64,000 nucleotides of DNA from Zoogloea sp. (GTDB taxonomy: Bacteria > Pseudomonadota > Gammaproteobacteria > Burkholderiales > Rhodocyclaceae), in assembly GCA_016703645.1 (NCBI GenBank), contig JADJBR010000004.1:186001-250000 (forward strand), given 5' to 3'. The position numbers were made by a program, and so were the translations under genes. Shown in pieces: positions 19,706-28,423 of the stretch. Each line of letters starts with the position of its first letter. The first letter of the stretch is position 1. The notes under the pieces were generated by a model that made no database searches, was not told where the DNA came from, and worked only from the letters and a program-made list of their open reading frames with translations.

Positions 19706-21013
19706 ATGAAACCCATCAATGTTGGCCTCCTGGGCATCGGCACCGTCGGCGGTGGCACCTTTACCGTTCTCAAGCGCAACGAAGAAGAAATCACCCGCCG
19801 TGCCGGCCGGCCGATCCGCATCACCGCGGTGGCCGACAAGAACCTGGAACTGGCGAAGAGCGTAGCCGGCAGTGGCGTGCGCCTGACCGACGATGCCTTC
19901 TCGGTGGTCACCGACCCCGAGATCGACATCGTCGTCGAGCTGATCGGCGGCTACGGCGTGGCCAAGGAGCTGGTGCTCAAGGCCATCGAGAACGGCAAGC
20001 ACGTAGTCACCGCCAACAAGGCGCTGCTCGCCGTGCATGGCAACGAGATCTTCGCCGCCGCCCAGAAGAAGGGCGTGATGGTCGCCTTCGAAGCCGCCGT
20101 GGCCGGTGGCATCCCCATCATCAAGGCGCTGCGCGAAGGCCTCTCCGCCAACCGCATCCAGTGGATCGCCGGCATCATCAACGGCACCACCAATTTCATT
20201 CTCTCCGAGATGCGCGACAAGGGCCTGCCCTTTGCCGACGTGCTCAAGGAAGCCCAGCGCCTCGGCTACGCCGAAGCCGACCCGACCTTCGACATCGAAG
20301 GCGTGGACGCGGCCCACAAGGCCACCCTGATGGCCTCCATCGCCTTCGGCGTGCCGGTGCAGTTCGACAAGGCCTACGTGGAAGGCATCACCAAGCTCGA
20401 CGCCGCCGACATCAAGTACGCCGAGCAACTGGGCTACCGCATCAAGCTGCTGGGCATCGCCCGCCGCCGCCCGCAGGGCATCGAGCTGCGCGTGCACCCC
20501 ACCCTGATCCCCGAGAAGCGCCTCATCGCCAACGTGGAAGGCGCCATGAATGCCGTGCTGGTGCAGGGCGACGCCGTGGGCGCTACCCTCTACTACGGCA
20601 AGGGTGCCGGGGCCGAGCCCACCGCCTCCGCCGTGATCGCCGACCTGGTGGACGTGACCCGTCTGCACACCGCCGATCCGGAACACCGCGTGCCCCACCT
20701 GGCCTTCCAGCCCGACCAGATCACCGACGTGCCGGTGCTGCCCATCGAAGAGGTGGAAACCAGCTACTACCTGCGCCTGCGCGTGCTCGACAAGCCGGGC
20801 GTGCTGGCCGACGTCACCCGCATCCTGGCCGACCAGTCCATCTCCATCGATGCCATGCTGCAGCGTGAGCCGGAAGAGGGCGAGTCCCAGACCGACATCA
20901 TCATCCTCACCCACCTGACCATTGAGAAGAACGTGGACACCGCCATCGCCAAGATCGAGGCCCTCGATTCGGTGACCCGCCCGGTGATCCGCCTGCGCCT
21001 GGAAAATCTGTAA
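19706..21013 (+). CDS. hom: Homoserine dehydrogenase
   Basis: It reduces aspartate semialdehyde to homoserine, the branch point to threonine and methionine. The 435 residues carry an N-terminal Rossmann motif GLLGIGTVGGGTF and the catalytic-domain signature AGIINGTTNFIL. A C-terminal ACT domain (VLDKPGVLADVTRILADQSI) would mediate feedback inhibition by threonine. It is followed by a strong terminator, so thrC, which lies almost 2 kb downstream, is probably transcribed separately. Confidence 0.97.
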   Translation: MKPINVGLLGIGTVGGGTFTVLKRNEEEITRRAGRPIRITAVADKNLELAKSVAGSGVRLTDDAFSVVTDPEIDIVVELIGGYGVAKELVLKAIENGKHVVTANKALLAVHGNEIFAAAQKKGVMVAFEAAVAGGIPIIKALREGLSANRIQWIAGIINGTTNFILSEMRDKGLPFADVLKEAQRLGYAEADPTFDIEGVDAAHKATLMASIAFGVPVQFDKAYVEGITKLDAADIKYAEQLGYRIKLLGIARRRPQGIELRVHPTLIPEKRLIANVEGAMNAVLVQGDAVGATLYYGKGAGAEPTASAVIADLVDVTRLHTADPEHRVPHLAFQPDQITDVPVLPIEEVETSYYLRLRVLDKPGVLADVTRILADQSISIDAMLQREPEEGESQTDIIILTHLTIEKNVDTAIAKIEALDSVTRPVIRLRLENL

Positions 21014-21038
21014 TTCCCGGGTTTTCAGCGTTTACCAG

Positions 21039-21063
21039 AGCCGCCTTCGGGCGGCTTTTTTCA
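21039..21063 (+). terminator. Rho-independent terminator after hom
   Basis: AGCCGCC-TTCG-GGCGGCT is followed by at least six T. The UUCG tetraloop and long T-run make this a strong intrinsic terminator. Confidence 0.9.
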
Positions 21064-21178
21064 TGGGGCCGGGGACCGGCGAAAACCCGATCCAGATCAA
21101 GGAACGGACCGGAGCGGAGCGGCATACTGACGATACCCGACAAATTCAGTCGGACTTTATCAAGCTCCAGGAGCCCCC

Positions 21179-21445
21179 ATGCAAACCATCCACGTCTGCA
21201 ACCACACCACCCCCGAAGCCATCTACCCCTTCGATGCCCGGGGCATTGCCAAGCGTTTTCGCCATGCGGCCATCTTTGGTGCGCTGGATGCCCTGGTGCC
21301 GGGTGAGGTGATGCAGTTCTGCAATGACCACGACCCGCTGCCGCTGCTGGGGCAACTGCAGCAGCGTTATGGCGACAAGCTCGCCATCACCTATCGCCAG
21401 CGCGAGCCGGGCGCCATCGTCATCGACTTTGCCCGGGTGGGCTGA
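21179..21445 (+). CDS. DUF2249 domain protein
   Basis: An 88-residue small protein of the DUF2249 family. It has the characteristic FDARGIAKRFRHAAIFGALD helix, then NDHDPLPLLGQLQQRYG and a final beta strand GAIVIDFARV. The fold is related to TusA-like proteins. DUF2249 proteins are repeatedly found with denitrification and nitric oxide genes, and the next gene encodes an NnrS-like membrane protein, which fits that context. CAGGAG lies just upstream of the ATG. Confidence 0.85.
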   Translation: MQTIHVCNHTTPEAIYPFDARGIAKRFRHAAIFGALDALVPGEVMQFCNDHDPLPLLGQLQQRYGDKLAITYRQREPGAIVIDFARVG

Positions 21446-21739
21446 TCCGGCTGGAGGCGGGCGTTGCGCACGTAGGCCCGCGCCTCGTGCCGGAACAGCA
21501 CCGCCGTGATGCGGGGGCGGCTGATCACACCGGTCAGTCGCCCCCGCCCGTTTACCCTCCGGAGGGTGTCCGCCGCGCAAAGGCCGATCCGCAACCGGTA
21601 CGCGGGCCGCAGCCGGGACGGCGCGGGTGGGGTAAGGTCTACCCGCAGGCGGCGGGGGGCGAGGGCGTATCCGGGGGGGACGGTGTCCTGTCCCCTGATC
21701 CGTGTCTTCCCGGCGGGACAGAACGAAAGGACGAGGGCC
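21446..21739. other. Intergenic region with hairpin between the DUF2249 gene and the NnrS-like gene
   Basis: This 294-bp stretch holds a strong hairpin at 21511-21547 (GCGGGGGCG with CGCCCCCGC, with an inner CTGA/TCAG pair) and a 14-bp perfect palindrome ACCCTCCGGAGGGT at 21554-21567. No T-run follows the hairpin. A minus-strand open frame across it resembles nothing recognisable. No clear FNR or Dnr box was found. Confidence 0.55.
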
Positions 21740-22861
21740 GTGTTGATCTATTTGGGGTGTTGCGCCGTGCTGGCCTTTGCACTGGCGATCGCGCTGGCCC
21801 TGCAGGGTGTTGCGCCGGCTGCGGCGGCCCACGCGGCCTTTGCTGTCGGGGCCATGCCGCTGGTGTTTGCCGCGATGGGGCATTTTGTGCCGGTGCTGAC
21901 CCGCAGTGGCGGGGCCGTCGGCGTGGTGCGCCGGCTCCCCCTGGTGATGCAATGGGTCGGCCTGCTGGCCCTGGGCGCCCTGGGCGGGTGGTTACCGGGC
22001 TGGGTGCTGCACGGGGCACTGAGCATGGGCCTGGTGGCGACCGTGGTCTTCCTGGTCTGGGTGCTGGGTAAGGGGCGGCGTGCCCTGGGCAGGCCGCACC
22101 CGGGGCTGGCCTGGTATGTTGCCGCCCTCGGCTGCCTGATCCTGGCCCTGCTCGTCATCGGGGCCGGGCTGGTGTGGCCGCCTGCCTACCCCCTGGCCCG
22201 GTTGGCGCATCTGCACCTGAACACCCTTGGTTTCATCGGTCTGAGCGCCATCGGCACCCTGCATGTGCTGATGCCCACCGCCCTCGGTCGGCCCGATTCC
22301 CTGGCGGCCGCGCGGCTGACTCGCCAACTGCCGTGGATGCTGGCCGGCATCGCCACTGCGGCCGTGGCGGGCGGCCTGCCCTGGCTCGGGCCGGTGGCGG
22401 CGGTCCTGGTCGGCGGGGTGGTGGTGGCAACGCTGGTCGGGTGGTGGAGGGCCCATGGTTGGGCACGTCTGTCCGGTGATGGTGCGACGGCCTCCCTGCT
22501 GGTGGCCAGCGTTGGCTTGGTCGTTCTCTGTGGGGCCGGTGCCCTCCACGGGTTCGCGCTCATGCCCGGCCGGCCGGCCGTGGCCGGCTTCTTCGCCGGC
22601 TTCCTGCTGCCCCTGGTGACCGGGGCGCTGTCCCAGCTCTTGCCCGTGTGGCGTCACCCCGGCCCGATCACGCCGGCCCGCACCCGGCTGCGCGAAATTC
22701 TGACGCGCCAGGGGCGTCTCCGGGCGCTGCTCTTTCTGCTTGCCGGGCCGCTCCTGCTGGCGGGGCAGGCCTCCGGTGCGGCCCTGGCCGCGATCGGCGT
22801 GGCCCTGTTTGCCCTGCCCTTGTTGCGCGGGCTGGTGACGCGGCCTTCCCGCAGCGTGTGA
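21740..22861 (+). CDS. NnrS-like multi-pass membrane protein
   Basis: A polytopic membrane protein of 373 residues from the GTG at 21740, which has AAAGGA and GAGG upstream. About ten to twelve hydrophobic segments are visible. Conserved histidines lie in MGHFVPVLTR, LARLAHLHLNTLGFIGLS and GTLHVLMPTALGR, a pattern shared with NnrS and haem-copper-oxidase-like membrane proteins. A haem or copper site handling nitric oxide is therefore a reasonable inference, not shown by the sequence. The longer frame from 21506 adds an arginine-rich stretch that does not look coding. Confidence 0.7.
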   Translation: MLIYLGCCAVLAFALAIALALQGVAPAAAAHAAFAVGAMPLVFAAMGHFVPVLTRSGGAVGVVRRLPLVMQWVGLLALGALGGWLPGWVLHGALSMGLVATVVFLVWVLGKGRRALGRPHPGLAWYVAALGCLILALLVIGAGLVWPPAYPLARLAHLHLNTLGFIGLSAIGTLHVLMPTALGRPDSLAAARLTRQLPWMLAGIATAAVAGGLPWLGPVAAVLVGGVVVATLVGWWRAHGWARLSGDGATASLLVASVGLVVLCGAGALHGFALMPGRPAVAGFFAGFLLPLVTGALSQLLPVWRHPGPITPARTRLREILTRQGRLRALLFLLAGPLLLAGQASGAALAAIGVALFALPLLRGLVTRPSRSV

Positions 22862-22942
22862 AGGCCCAAGCGACCCGGTCGCCAAGGGCTGCGCTGCCTG
22901 TGCTATCTTCCAAGGCCTTCCGTTTTCAACTCGGCGAGAACC

Positions 22943-24382
22943 ATGCGCTATATCTCCACCCGCGGTCAGTCTGCTCCCCAATCCTTCTGTGACATCCTCC
23001 TTGGCGGTCTGGCGCCGGACGGCGGCCTTTATTTGCCGGAGAGCTACCCGCAGATCAGCCGTGCCGACCTGGACGCCTGGCGCACCCTGTCCTACGCCGA
23101 GCTGGCCTTCGCCATCCTGTCGAAATTCATCGATGACATCCCCGCCGCCGACCTGAAGGCCATCTGCGACAAGACCTACACCGCCGAGGTGTATGGCTAT
23201 GTGCGCGACGGGGCCAAGGCGGCCGAGATCACCCCGGTGCACTGGCTGGAGCCGGGCCGGCTTGGCCTGCTGGAGCTGTCCAACGGCCCGACCCTGGCCT
23301 TCAAGGACATGGCCATGCAGCTACTGGGCAACCTGTTCGAGTACGTGCTCGACAAGCGCGGCGAAGCGATCAACATCCTCGGCGCCACCTCCGGCGACAC
23401 CGGCTCGGCGGCCGAGTACGCCATGCGCGGCAAGCACGGCGTGCGTGTCTTCATGCTCTCGCCCCACGGCCGCATGAGCGCCTTCCAGCGCGCCCAGATG
23501 TATTCCCTGGAGGACGACAACATCTACAACATCGCCGTGCGCGGCATGTTCGACGACGCCCAGGACGTGGTCAAGGCGGTCTCCAACGACCACGCCTACA
23601 AGGCCAAGTACAAGATCGGCGCCGTCAATTCCATCAACTGGGGCCGCGTGGCTGCCCAGGTGGTGTACTACTTCAAGGGCTACTTCGCCGGCACCGGCAG
23701 CAACGACGAGAAGCTGGACTTCGTGGTGCCGTCGGGCAACTTCGGCAACATCTGCGCCGGCCACATCGCCCGCCAGATGGGCCTGCCGGTGGGCCGCCTG
23801 ATCCTCGCCACCAACGAGAACGACGTGCTGGACGAGTTCTTCCGTACCGGCGTGTATCGCCCCCGCAACACCGCCGAGACCCACGCCACCTCCAGCCCGT
23901 CCATGGACATCTCCAAGGCCTCCAACTTCGAGCGCTTCGTGTTCGACCTGGTGGGCCGTGACGGCGCCAAGGTGCGCGAGCTGTGGAGCAAGGTGGACGC
24001 GGGCGGCGCCTTCGATCTGTCCGGCTCCGCCGAGTTCGCGGGCATCGGTCAGTATGGCTTCACCTCCGGCAGCAGCAACCACGCCGACCGTCTGGCCACC
24101 ATCCGCCGGGCCGACAAGGACTACGCCACGGTTGTCGACACCCACACCGCCGACGGTCTCAAGGTGGCCCTGGAGCAGCGTGATCCGGCCGTGGCCACCC
24201 TGGTGCTGGAAACCGCCCAGCCGGCCAAGTTCGAGGACACCATCGTCGAGGCCCTGGGCCGCAAGCCGGCACGCCCGGCCGGCCTGGAGAACATCGAGGC
24301 GCTGCCCCAGCGCGTCGAGGTGATGGACGTGGATGCCGAAGCCATCAAGGCCCTGATCGCCCGGGTGGTGGACGCCGGCTGA
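22943..24382 (+). CDS. thrC: Threonine synthase
   Basis: A PLP enzyme converting O-phosphohomoserine to threonine. The 479 residues begin MRYISTRGQSAPQSFCDILL. They carry the PLP lysine near residue 122 in GPTLAFKDMAMQLLGN and the phosphate-binding loop GATSGDTGSAAEYAM. It is the long, yeast/E. coli-type class of threonine synthase. It completes the pathway begun by hom but is separated from it by two nitric-oxide-type genes and a terminator. A strong terminator follows. Confidence 0.97.
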   Translation: MRYISTRGQSAPQSFCDILLGGLAPDGGLYLPESYPQISRADLDAWRTLSYAELAFAILSKFIDDIPAADLKAICDKTYTAEVYGYVRDGAKAAEITPVHWLEPGRLGLLELSNGPTLAFKDMAMQLLGNLFEYVLDKRGEAINILGATSGDTGSAAEYAMRGKHGVRVFMLSPHGRMSAFQRAQMYSLEDDNIYNIAVRGMFDDAQDVVKAVSNDHAYKAKYKIGAVNSINWGRVAAQVVYYFKGYFAGTGSNDEKLDFVVPSGNFGNICAGHIARQMGLPVGRLILATNENDVLDEFFRTGVYRPRNTAETHATSSPSMDISKASNFERFVFDLVGRDGAKVRELWSKVDAGGAFDLSGSAEFAGIGQYGFTSGSSNHADRLATIRRADKDYATVVDTHTADGLKVALEQRDPAVATLVLETAQPAKFEDTIVEALGRKPARPAGLENIEALPQRVEVMDVDAEAIKALIARVVDAG

Positions 24383-24410
24383 TGCTTGACCGCACTTCCC
24401 CATGAAAAAT

Positions 24411-24438
24411 GGCCCCGGATGTCCGGGGCCGTTTTTTT
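24411..24438 (+). terminator. Rho-independent terminator after thrC
   Basis: GGCCCCGGA and TCCGGGGCC form a nine-base-pair stem with a short loop, followed by G and seven T. It could also serve the convergent TonB receptor gene, because poly-A precedes the stem on the other strand. Confidence 0.9.
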
Positions 24439-24477
24439 GCGGGGGTCGGATGCGTCCGACCCCACTAAACGCCCGCC

Positions 24478-26589
24478 TTACCAGGTGTAGCGGGCATTCA
24501 CCCCGGCCATCCAGTTACGGCCCGGGGCGGGTTCGTAGTAGCGGCCGTTGGCATCGCCGACCACCACCGAGCCCACGTAGTTGCGGTCGAAGACGTTGTC
24601 GAGGCGGGCAAACTCGGTGAAGCGCCAGGCGCCGGCCTGCTGCTGGGCGGTGAGGCGCAGGTTGGCGATGAAGTAGGAGGGCGCCGGCAGCTGGCCGTTG
24701 GTGTCTTCCACGTACATCTTGCTGCGATACACACCTTCGACAGTGCCGGTGATGGATGGGGTGACTTTCCAGGCCAGGTCGCCGAAGACGGTGGTGCGGG
24801 GGATGCCCGGCATCAGCTTGCCGGCGGACACCAGGGTGTTGGCGTTGCCGGTGCGGAAATCCTCGTCGTAGATGGCGCGCAGGTGGGACACCGCAAAGCG
24901 GCTGCTCAGGTCACGCCGCCAGGCGGTGTCGAAGGAGGCTTCGACGCCCTGGCGCAGGGTCTTGCCGGCGTTCTTGTAGCTGGTACGGCCGCCGGTGGCG
25001 GCGTCCACCACCAGTTCGTCTTCGGTCTGGATCTGGAAGAAGGCCAGGTTCAGGCGGCTGCTGTTGCCCACGAAGGCCTTGGCGCCGATCTCGTAGTGCT
25101 CGCTCTTCGAGGGGTTGAGGCCGAAGTTGAAGCTGCCGCCCGTCCCCGAATAGAACATCTCGTTGAGGGTCGGGGTCTCGAAGCCGCGGCCGGCACTGGC
25201 ATACAGGTTGACCGCCGGGTTGAGCTTGTAAACCACGCCCAACACCGGCGTCGTCTTGCTGTAGTCCTTGCGGCCGCTGTCGTCGCCATTGACGCCGACG
25301 ATGTACTGGTCGTCCACCTTGAACTTCACGCGGCTGTGGCGCACGCCGGCGGTCAACGCCCAGTCGCCCCGCGCCCATTCGGTCTGCACGTAGGGGTCGA
25401 GGCTTTCGACGCTGTCGGTCTCGTTGCGGCGCAGGCGGCCCTTGACACCCAGGGTGGTGCCCACGAAGTTCTCGTAACCCTTGCGCACGTCGGTGCTGGT
25501 GTCCAGATCGACACCGAAGGTGGTGGTGAGCCTGCCGCCGGCCAGATCGCCCACGGCGATGTAGCGGGCACCGATGCCGTAGAAGCTGCGGTCGAAGTCG
25601 ATGATGCCGCCGGAGTGGCGAACATTGGCCTGCACGTTGCGGGGGATGGATTGGTACTGGATCACACTGCGCTGGCCGCTGTAGGCGGACAGTTGCAGGG
25701 TGTCGCGGCCGATGCGGCGTTCGTAGGCGACGCCGGCCTGGAGGTGGTCGATGCTCTTGCGGGTGTTGTAGTCCAGCGCAGCCTGATCGACGCCTCGCGG
25801 ATTGCTTTTGTAGGCGTTCCAGGACAGGCCCAGCGGATCCTGGGTGTTGTGCTGCCACATGCCGTTGACGGTGAAGGTCAGCTTGCTGACCTCATCGGGC
25901 TTGCCGGTGAGCTTGAGGAAGGCCTGGTCGCGGGTGGCAGCGGAGTGGTCGCGGTAGCCGTTGGTGTCGAAGCGGGATGCACTGAACACATAGCCCAGCC
26001 CACCGGCCTTGCCCTGGGCGCCCAGGTCGGCCTTGGTGGTGCCATAGCTGCCGGCCGCGAAGCCACCTTCCACACTGGGGCGGTCTTCGGGTTCGCGGGT
26101 GAATAGCTGGATCACACCGCCCGAGTGGTTGCCATAGACGGCGGAGTAGGGGCCGCGCAGCACTTCCATGCGTTCGGCCACGTCGAGGTTGAAGGTGGCG
26201 GCCTGGCCCTGGCCGTCGGGCATGCTGGCCGGGATGCCATCGGCGATCAGCTTCACGCCGCGCACGCCAAAGGCCGAGCGGGCGCCGAAGCCTCGGGTGG
26301 AGATCTGCAGATCCTGGGCGTAGTTCTGGCGGTTGTTGGCCACCACGCCGGGGACGGCGATGAGGGCCTCGGAGGCATTCACCCGGGGCTGGCCGGCGGT
26401 GATCTGCTCACGGTCGAGGACGTCGATGGCGGCCGGCATGTCGAAGCTGGCCGCTTCGGCGCGGCTGCCGGTGACCACCACCGGGTTCAGGGTGAGGCCG
26501 GCCTTGTCGGCAGCCTGGGCCGGACTGATGCTGCCAAGGGCGGCGGTAAGGGCGATGGCGAGGGGGTGCAGGGTGAAGCGGGGCGGCAT
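24478..26589 (-). CDS. TonB-dependent outer membrane receptor (YncD/PqqU-like)
   Basis: A 703-residue outer-membrane receptor. It has a signal peptide ending SPAQA, then a plug domain with NPVVVTGSRAEAASF, LQISTRGFGARSAFGVRG, LIADGIPASMPDGQG and VLRGPYSAVYGNHSGGV, and a 22-strand barrel ending in NARYTW with a terminal aromatic residue. The plug matches the YncD family, whose E. coli member imports pyrroloquinoline quinone; the ligand here is not proven. The ATG at 26589 is chosen since GGAGA lies eight bases upstream. An in-frame GTG at 26595 is too close to it. Confidence 0.93.
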   Translation of the reverse strand: MPPRFTLHPLAIALTAALGSISPAQAADKAGLTLNPVVVTGSRAEAASFDMPAAIDVLDREQITAGQPRVNASEALIAVPGVVANNRQNYAQDLQISTRGFGARSAFGVRGVKLIADGIPASMPDGQGQAATFNLDVAERMEVLRGPYSAVYGNHSGGVIQLFTREPEDRPSVEGGFAAGSYGTTKADLGAQGKAGGLGYVFSASRFDTNGYRDHSAATRDQAFLKLTGKPDEVSKLTFTVNGMWQHNTQDPLGLSWNAYKSNPRGVDQAALDYNTRKSIDHLQAGVAYERRIGRDTLQLSAYSGQRSVIQYQSIPRNVQANVRHSGGIIDFDRSFYGIGARYIAVGDLAGGRLTTTFGVDLDTSTDVRKGYENFVGTTLGVKGRLRRNETDSVESLDPYVQTEWARGDWALTAGVRHSRVKFKVDDQYIVGVNGDDSGRKDYSKTTPVLGVVYKLNPAVNLYASAGRGFETPTLNEMFYSGTGGSFNFGLNPSKSEHYEIGAKAFVGNSSRLNLAFFQIQTEDELVVDAATGGRTSYKNAGKTLRQGVEASFDTAWRRDLSSRFAVSHLRAIYDEDFRTGNANTLVSAGKLMPGIPRTTVFGDLAWKVTPSITGTVEGVYRSKMYVEDTNGQLPAPSYFIANLRLTAQQQAGAWRFTEFARLDNVFDRNYVGSVVVGDANGRYYEPAPGRNWMAGVNARYTW

Positions 26590-26676
26590 GTTCACTGTCT
26601 CCGATGTCTTGTTCTGGTCCGGGCGGTGGCCCGAGGGGGCTGAAGATACCGCGTGCCGTGTGTGTCCGCCTCACGA

Positions 26677-26688
26677 AAATCATGATTT
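26677..26688. promoter_or_regulatory. Palindromic candidate operator upstream of the TonB receptor
   Basis: AAATCATGATTT is a perfect 12-bp palindrome located about 90 bases before the receptor start and 140 before the OmpA-like gene. It is AT-rich in a GC-rich genome. It resembles only loosely a Fur or other dimeric regulator site, so the regulator is unassigned. Confidence 0.35.
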
Positions 26689-26829
26689 GTCACGGTGAGC
26701 GCCCGTTGTCGCCGGAGGGTGTGAGAATGCCGGGGACTTGCGTTATCTTTGCGCATTCAGTCATTGAGATCTTGCCGGTGCCCTTGTCAGGGCCTTGCCG
26801 GGCATCATCATTCGAATGGAATCGACTAC

Positions 26830-27417
26830 ATGTCCCCTATGATCGGGCGGATGTCCGCCCTGCTGTGCAGCGCCTGTGCCGTCCTTGTCCTGGGCGCCTG
26901 TGCCAGTCCTCCCGCCAAGGAGCCCCCTGTCAAGCTCGCCGTTGGCCAGACGGATCGTGGCGTCCTCGTATGGTTGCCCGACAACATCCTCTTTGATTTC
27001 GGCAAGGCCACCCTCGACCCGGTCCGGTCGGCGCCCTACATGGACCGTGTTGCCTTGCTGCTCAAGGAGAAGACCACCAAGTCCGTGTCCCTGGAGGGAC
27101 ACACGGATTCCATCGGTACCGAGAACGCCAATCTGGTGCTGTCCGTTGCCCGCGCCACCGCGGTGCGTCAGGCCCTGGTGGAGCGCCAGGTGCCCGAGGG
27201 CCGCATCACCGCCGTGGGCTATGGCTATGCCCGGCCCATTGCGCCTAACGATTCGGAAGCGGGGCGGCGTCTCAACCGGCGGGTCGAGATCATCATCCTT
27301 GAGGAGAAGGTGGACAACCTGACCCGTGGTGAGCCCCCGGGCCTGTTTGAAGAGGCCTTCGGCAAGCTCAAGGCGGAACTCGACAAGCTGTTTCTGGCGA
27401 AGGACAAGGCGCGATGA
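26830..27417 (+). CDS. OmpA-family lipoprotein
   Basis: A 195-residue envelope lipoprotein from the chosen ATG (MSPMIGRMSALLCSACAVLV). A lipobox VLGAC sets the lipidated Cys near residue 25. The C-terminal OmpA-like peptidoglycan-binding domain contains ILFDFGKATLDP, LEGHTDSIGTENANLVLS and the closing NRRVEIIILEE. It would tether the outer membrane to the cell wall. The stop overlaps the patatin gene start by four bases. Upstream in-frame residues back to 26749 lack a signal and are not used. Confidence 0.9.
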   Translation: MSPMIGRMSALLCSACAVLVLGACASPPAKEPPVKLAVGQTDRGVLVWLPDNILFDFGKATLDPVRSAPYMDRVALLLKEKTTKSVSLEGHTDSIGTENANLVLSVARATAVRQALVERQVPEGRITAVGYGYARPIAPNDSEAGRRLNRRVEIIILEEKVDNLTRGEPPGLFEEAFGKLKAELDKLFLAKDKAR

Positions 27418-28313
27418 AGAATGAGTCCGGCTTCTCCAGGCGCAGGGCCCTGGTGTTTGGGGGGCTTGCGGCGATGGCCATGCCCCTGGGGGCGGCCCCG
27501 GCGGAACGGCCGGCGGCGCGAAAGCCGCGTCTGGCGGTGGTGCTGGGCGGCGGCTCGGCCCGGGGGTTTGCCCACATTGGCGTGGTGAAGGGGCTGGAGG
27601 CCCATGGCATCCGCCCTGATCTGGTGGTCGGCTGCAGCGCCGGGAGTCTGGTGGGGGCGTTCTGGGCAGCGGGCTTTTCGGGCGACCGCATGGAAGAGCT
27701 GGCCCTGCGGGTGCGCGACAGCGAGATCATCGATGTGGTGCAGGGAAATGCTCCCCGGGGCATGGTGACCGGGCAGAGCCTGCAGAATTTCGTCAATCAG
27801 GCCCTGCGCGGCCGTGGCATCGAGAGCTTTCCGACGCCCTTCGCGGCAGTTGCCACCCGCTATCCGGCGGGTGATCTGGCCGTATTGCGCAGCGGTGACC
27901 CGGGGTTTGCGGTGCGGGCATCGTGCAGCATTCCGGGGGTCTTCGTGCCGGCGGCCCAGGGCGGGCAGGAATACCTGGACGGCGGGCTGATCAGCCCGGT
28001 GCCCGTGCGCACCGCCCGCCAGCTGGGGGCGGACGTGGTGGTGGCCGTGGACGTGGGGGGCGCCGACCCCGGTGGCGATTCGCAGGGGGGCTTGTTCGAA
28101 GTACTGCAGCGCTCCTTCGAGATCATGAGTCAGTCCCTGCGCACCAACGAGGTGGCCACCGCAGATATTGCGATCCGTCCGGATGTGGGGCGGATCTCCA
28201 GCACCGATTTTGCATCGCGCAAGGTTTTCATTGCCGCCGGCTTTCTGGCAGCCCAGCGGCTCGGGCCGGTGATCCTGGAGCGTCTGGCCGCCGCGCCGAG
28301 ACGGCGGGGCTGA
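27414..28313 (+). CDS. Patatin-like phospholipase
   Basis: A 299-residue patatin-fold lipid acyl hydrolase. The catalytic Ser lies in VGCSAGSLVGAFWAAG and the Asp in EYLDGGLISPVPV. The oxyanion hole is VVLGGGSARGFAHIGV. The N terminus FSRRRALVFGGLAAMAMPLG with a downstream AAPA looks like a Tat-type export signal, so it probably acts in the periplasm on phospholipids. It overlaps the OmpA-like gene by ATGA, so the two form an operon. Confidence 0.92.
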   Translation: MKNESGFSRRRALVFGGLAAMAMPLGAAPAERPAARKPRLAVVLGGGSARGFAHIGVVKGLEAHGIRPDLVVGCSAGSLVGAFWAAGFSGDRMEELALRVRDSEIIDVVQGNAPRGMVTGQSLQNFVNQALRGRGIESFPTPFAAVATRYPAGDLAVLRSGDPGFAVRASCSIPGVFVPAAQGGQEYLDGGLISPVPVRTARQLGADVVVAVDVGGADPGGDSQGGLFEVLQRSFEIMSQSLRTNEVATADIAIRPDVGRISSTDFASRKVFIAAGFLAAQRLGPVILERLAAAPRRRG

Positions 28314-28423
28314 TGCGGGCGGCGGGGGCCGTCACAAGCTGTCGCCGATCAAGGCGGCCGCGGGTGCGGCAGCGCTAGGATGGAAGTGGTCGATACTGTC
28401 CTTCCTTCTCCCGCAGCGCCGCC

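Noticed and set aside
21391..21594. Minus-strand frame between the DUF2249 gene and the NnrS-like gene
   Set aside because: 67 residues, arginine-rich, runs into the DUF2249 gene, with no recognisable motif or ribosome site.
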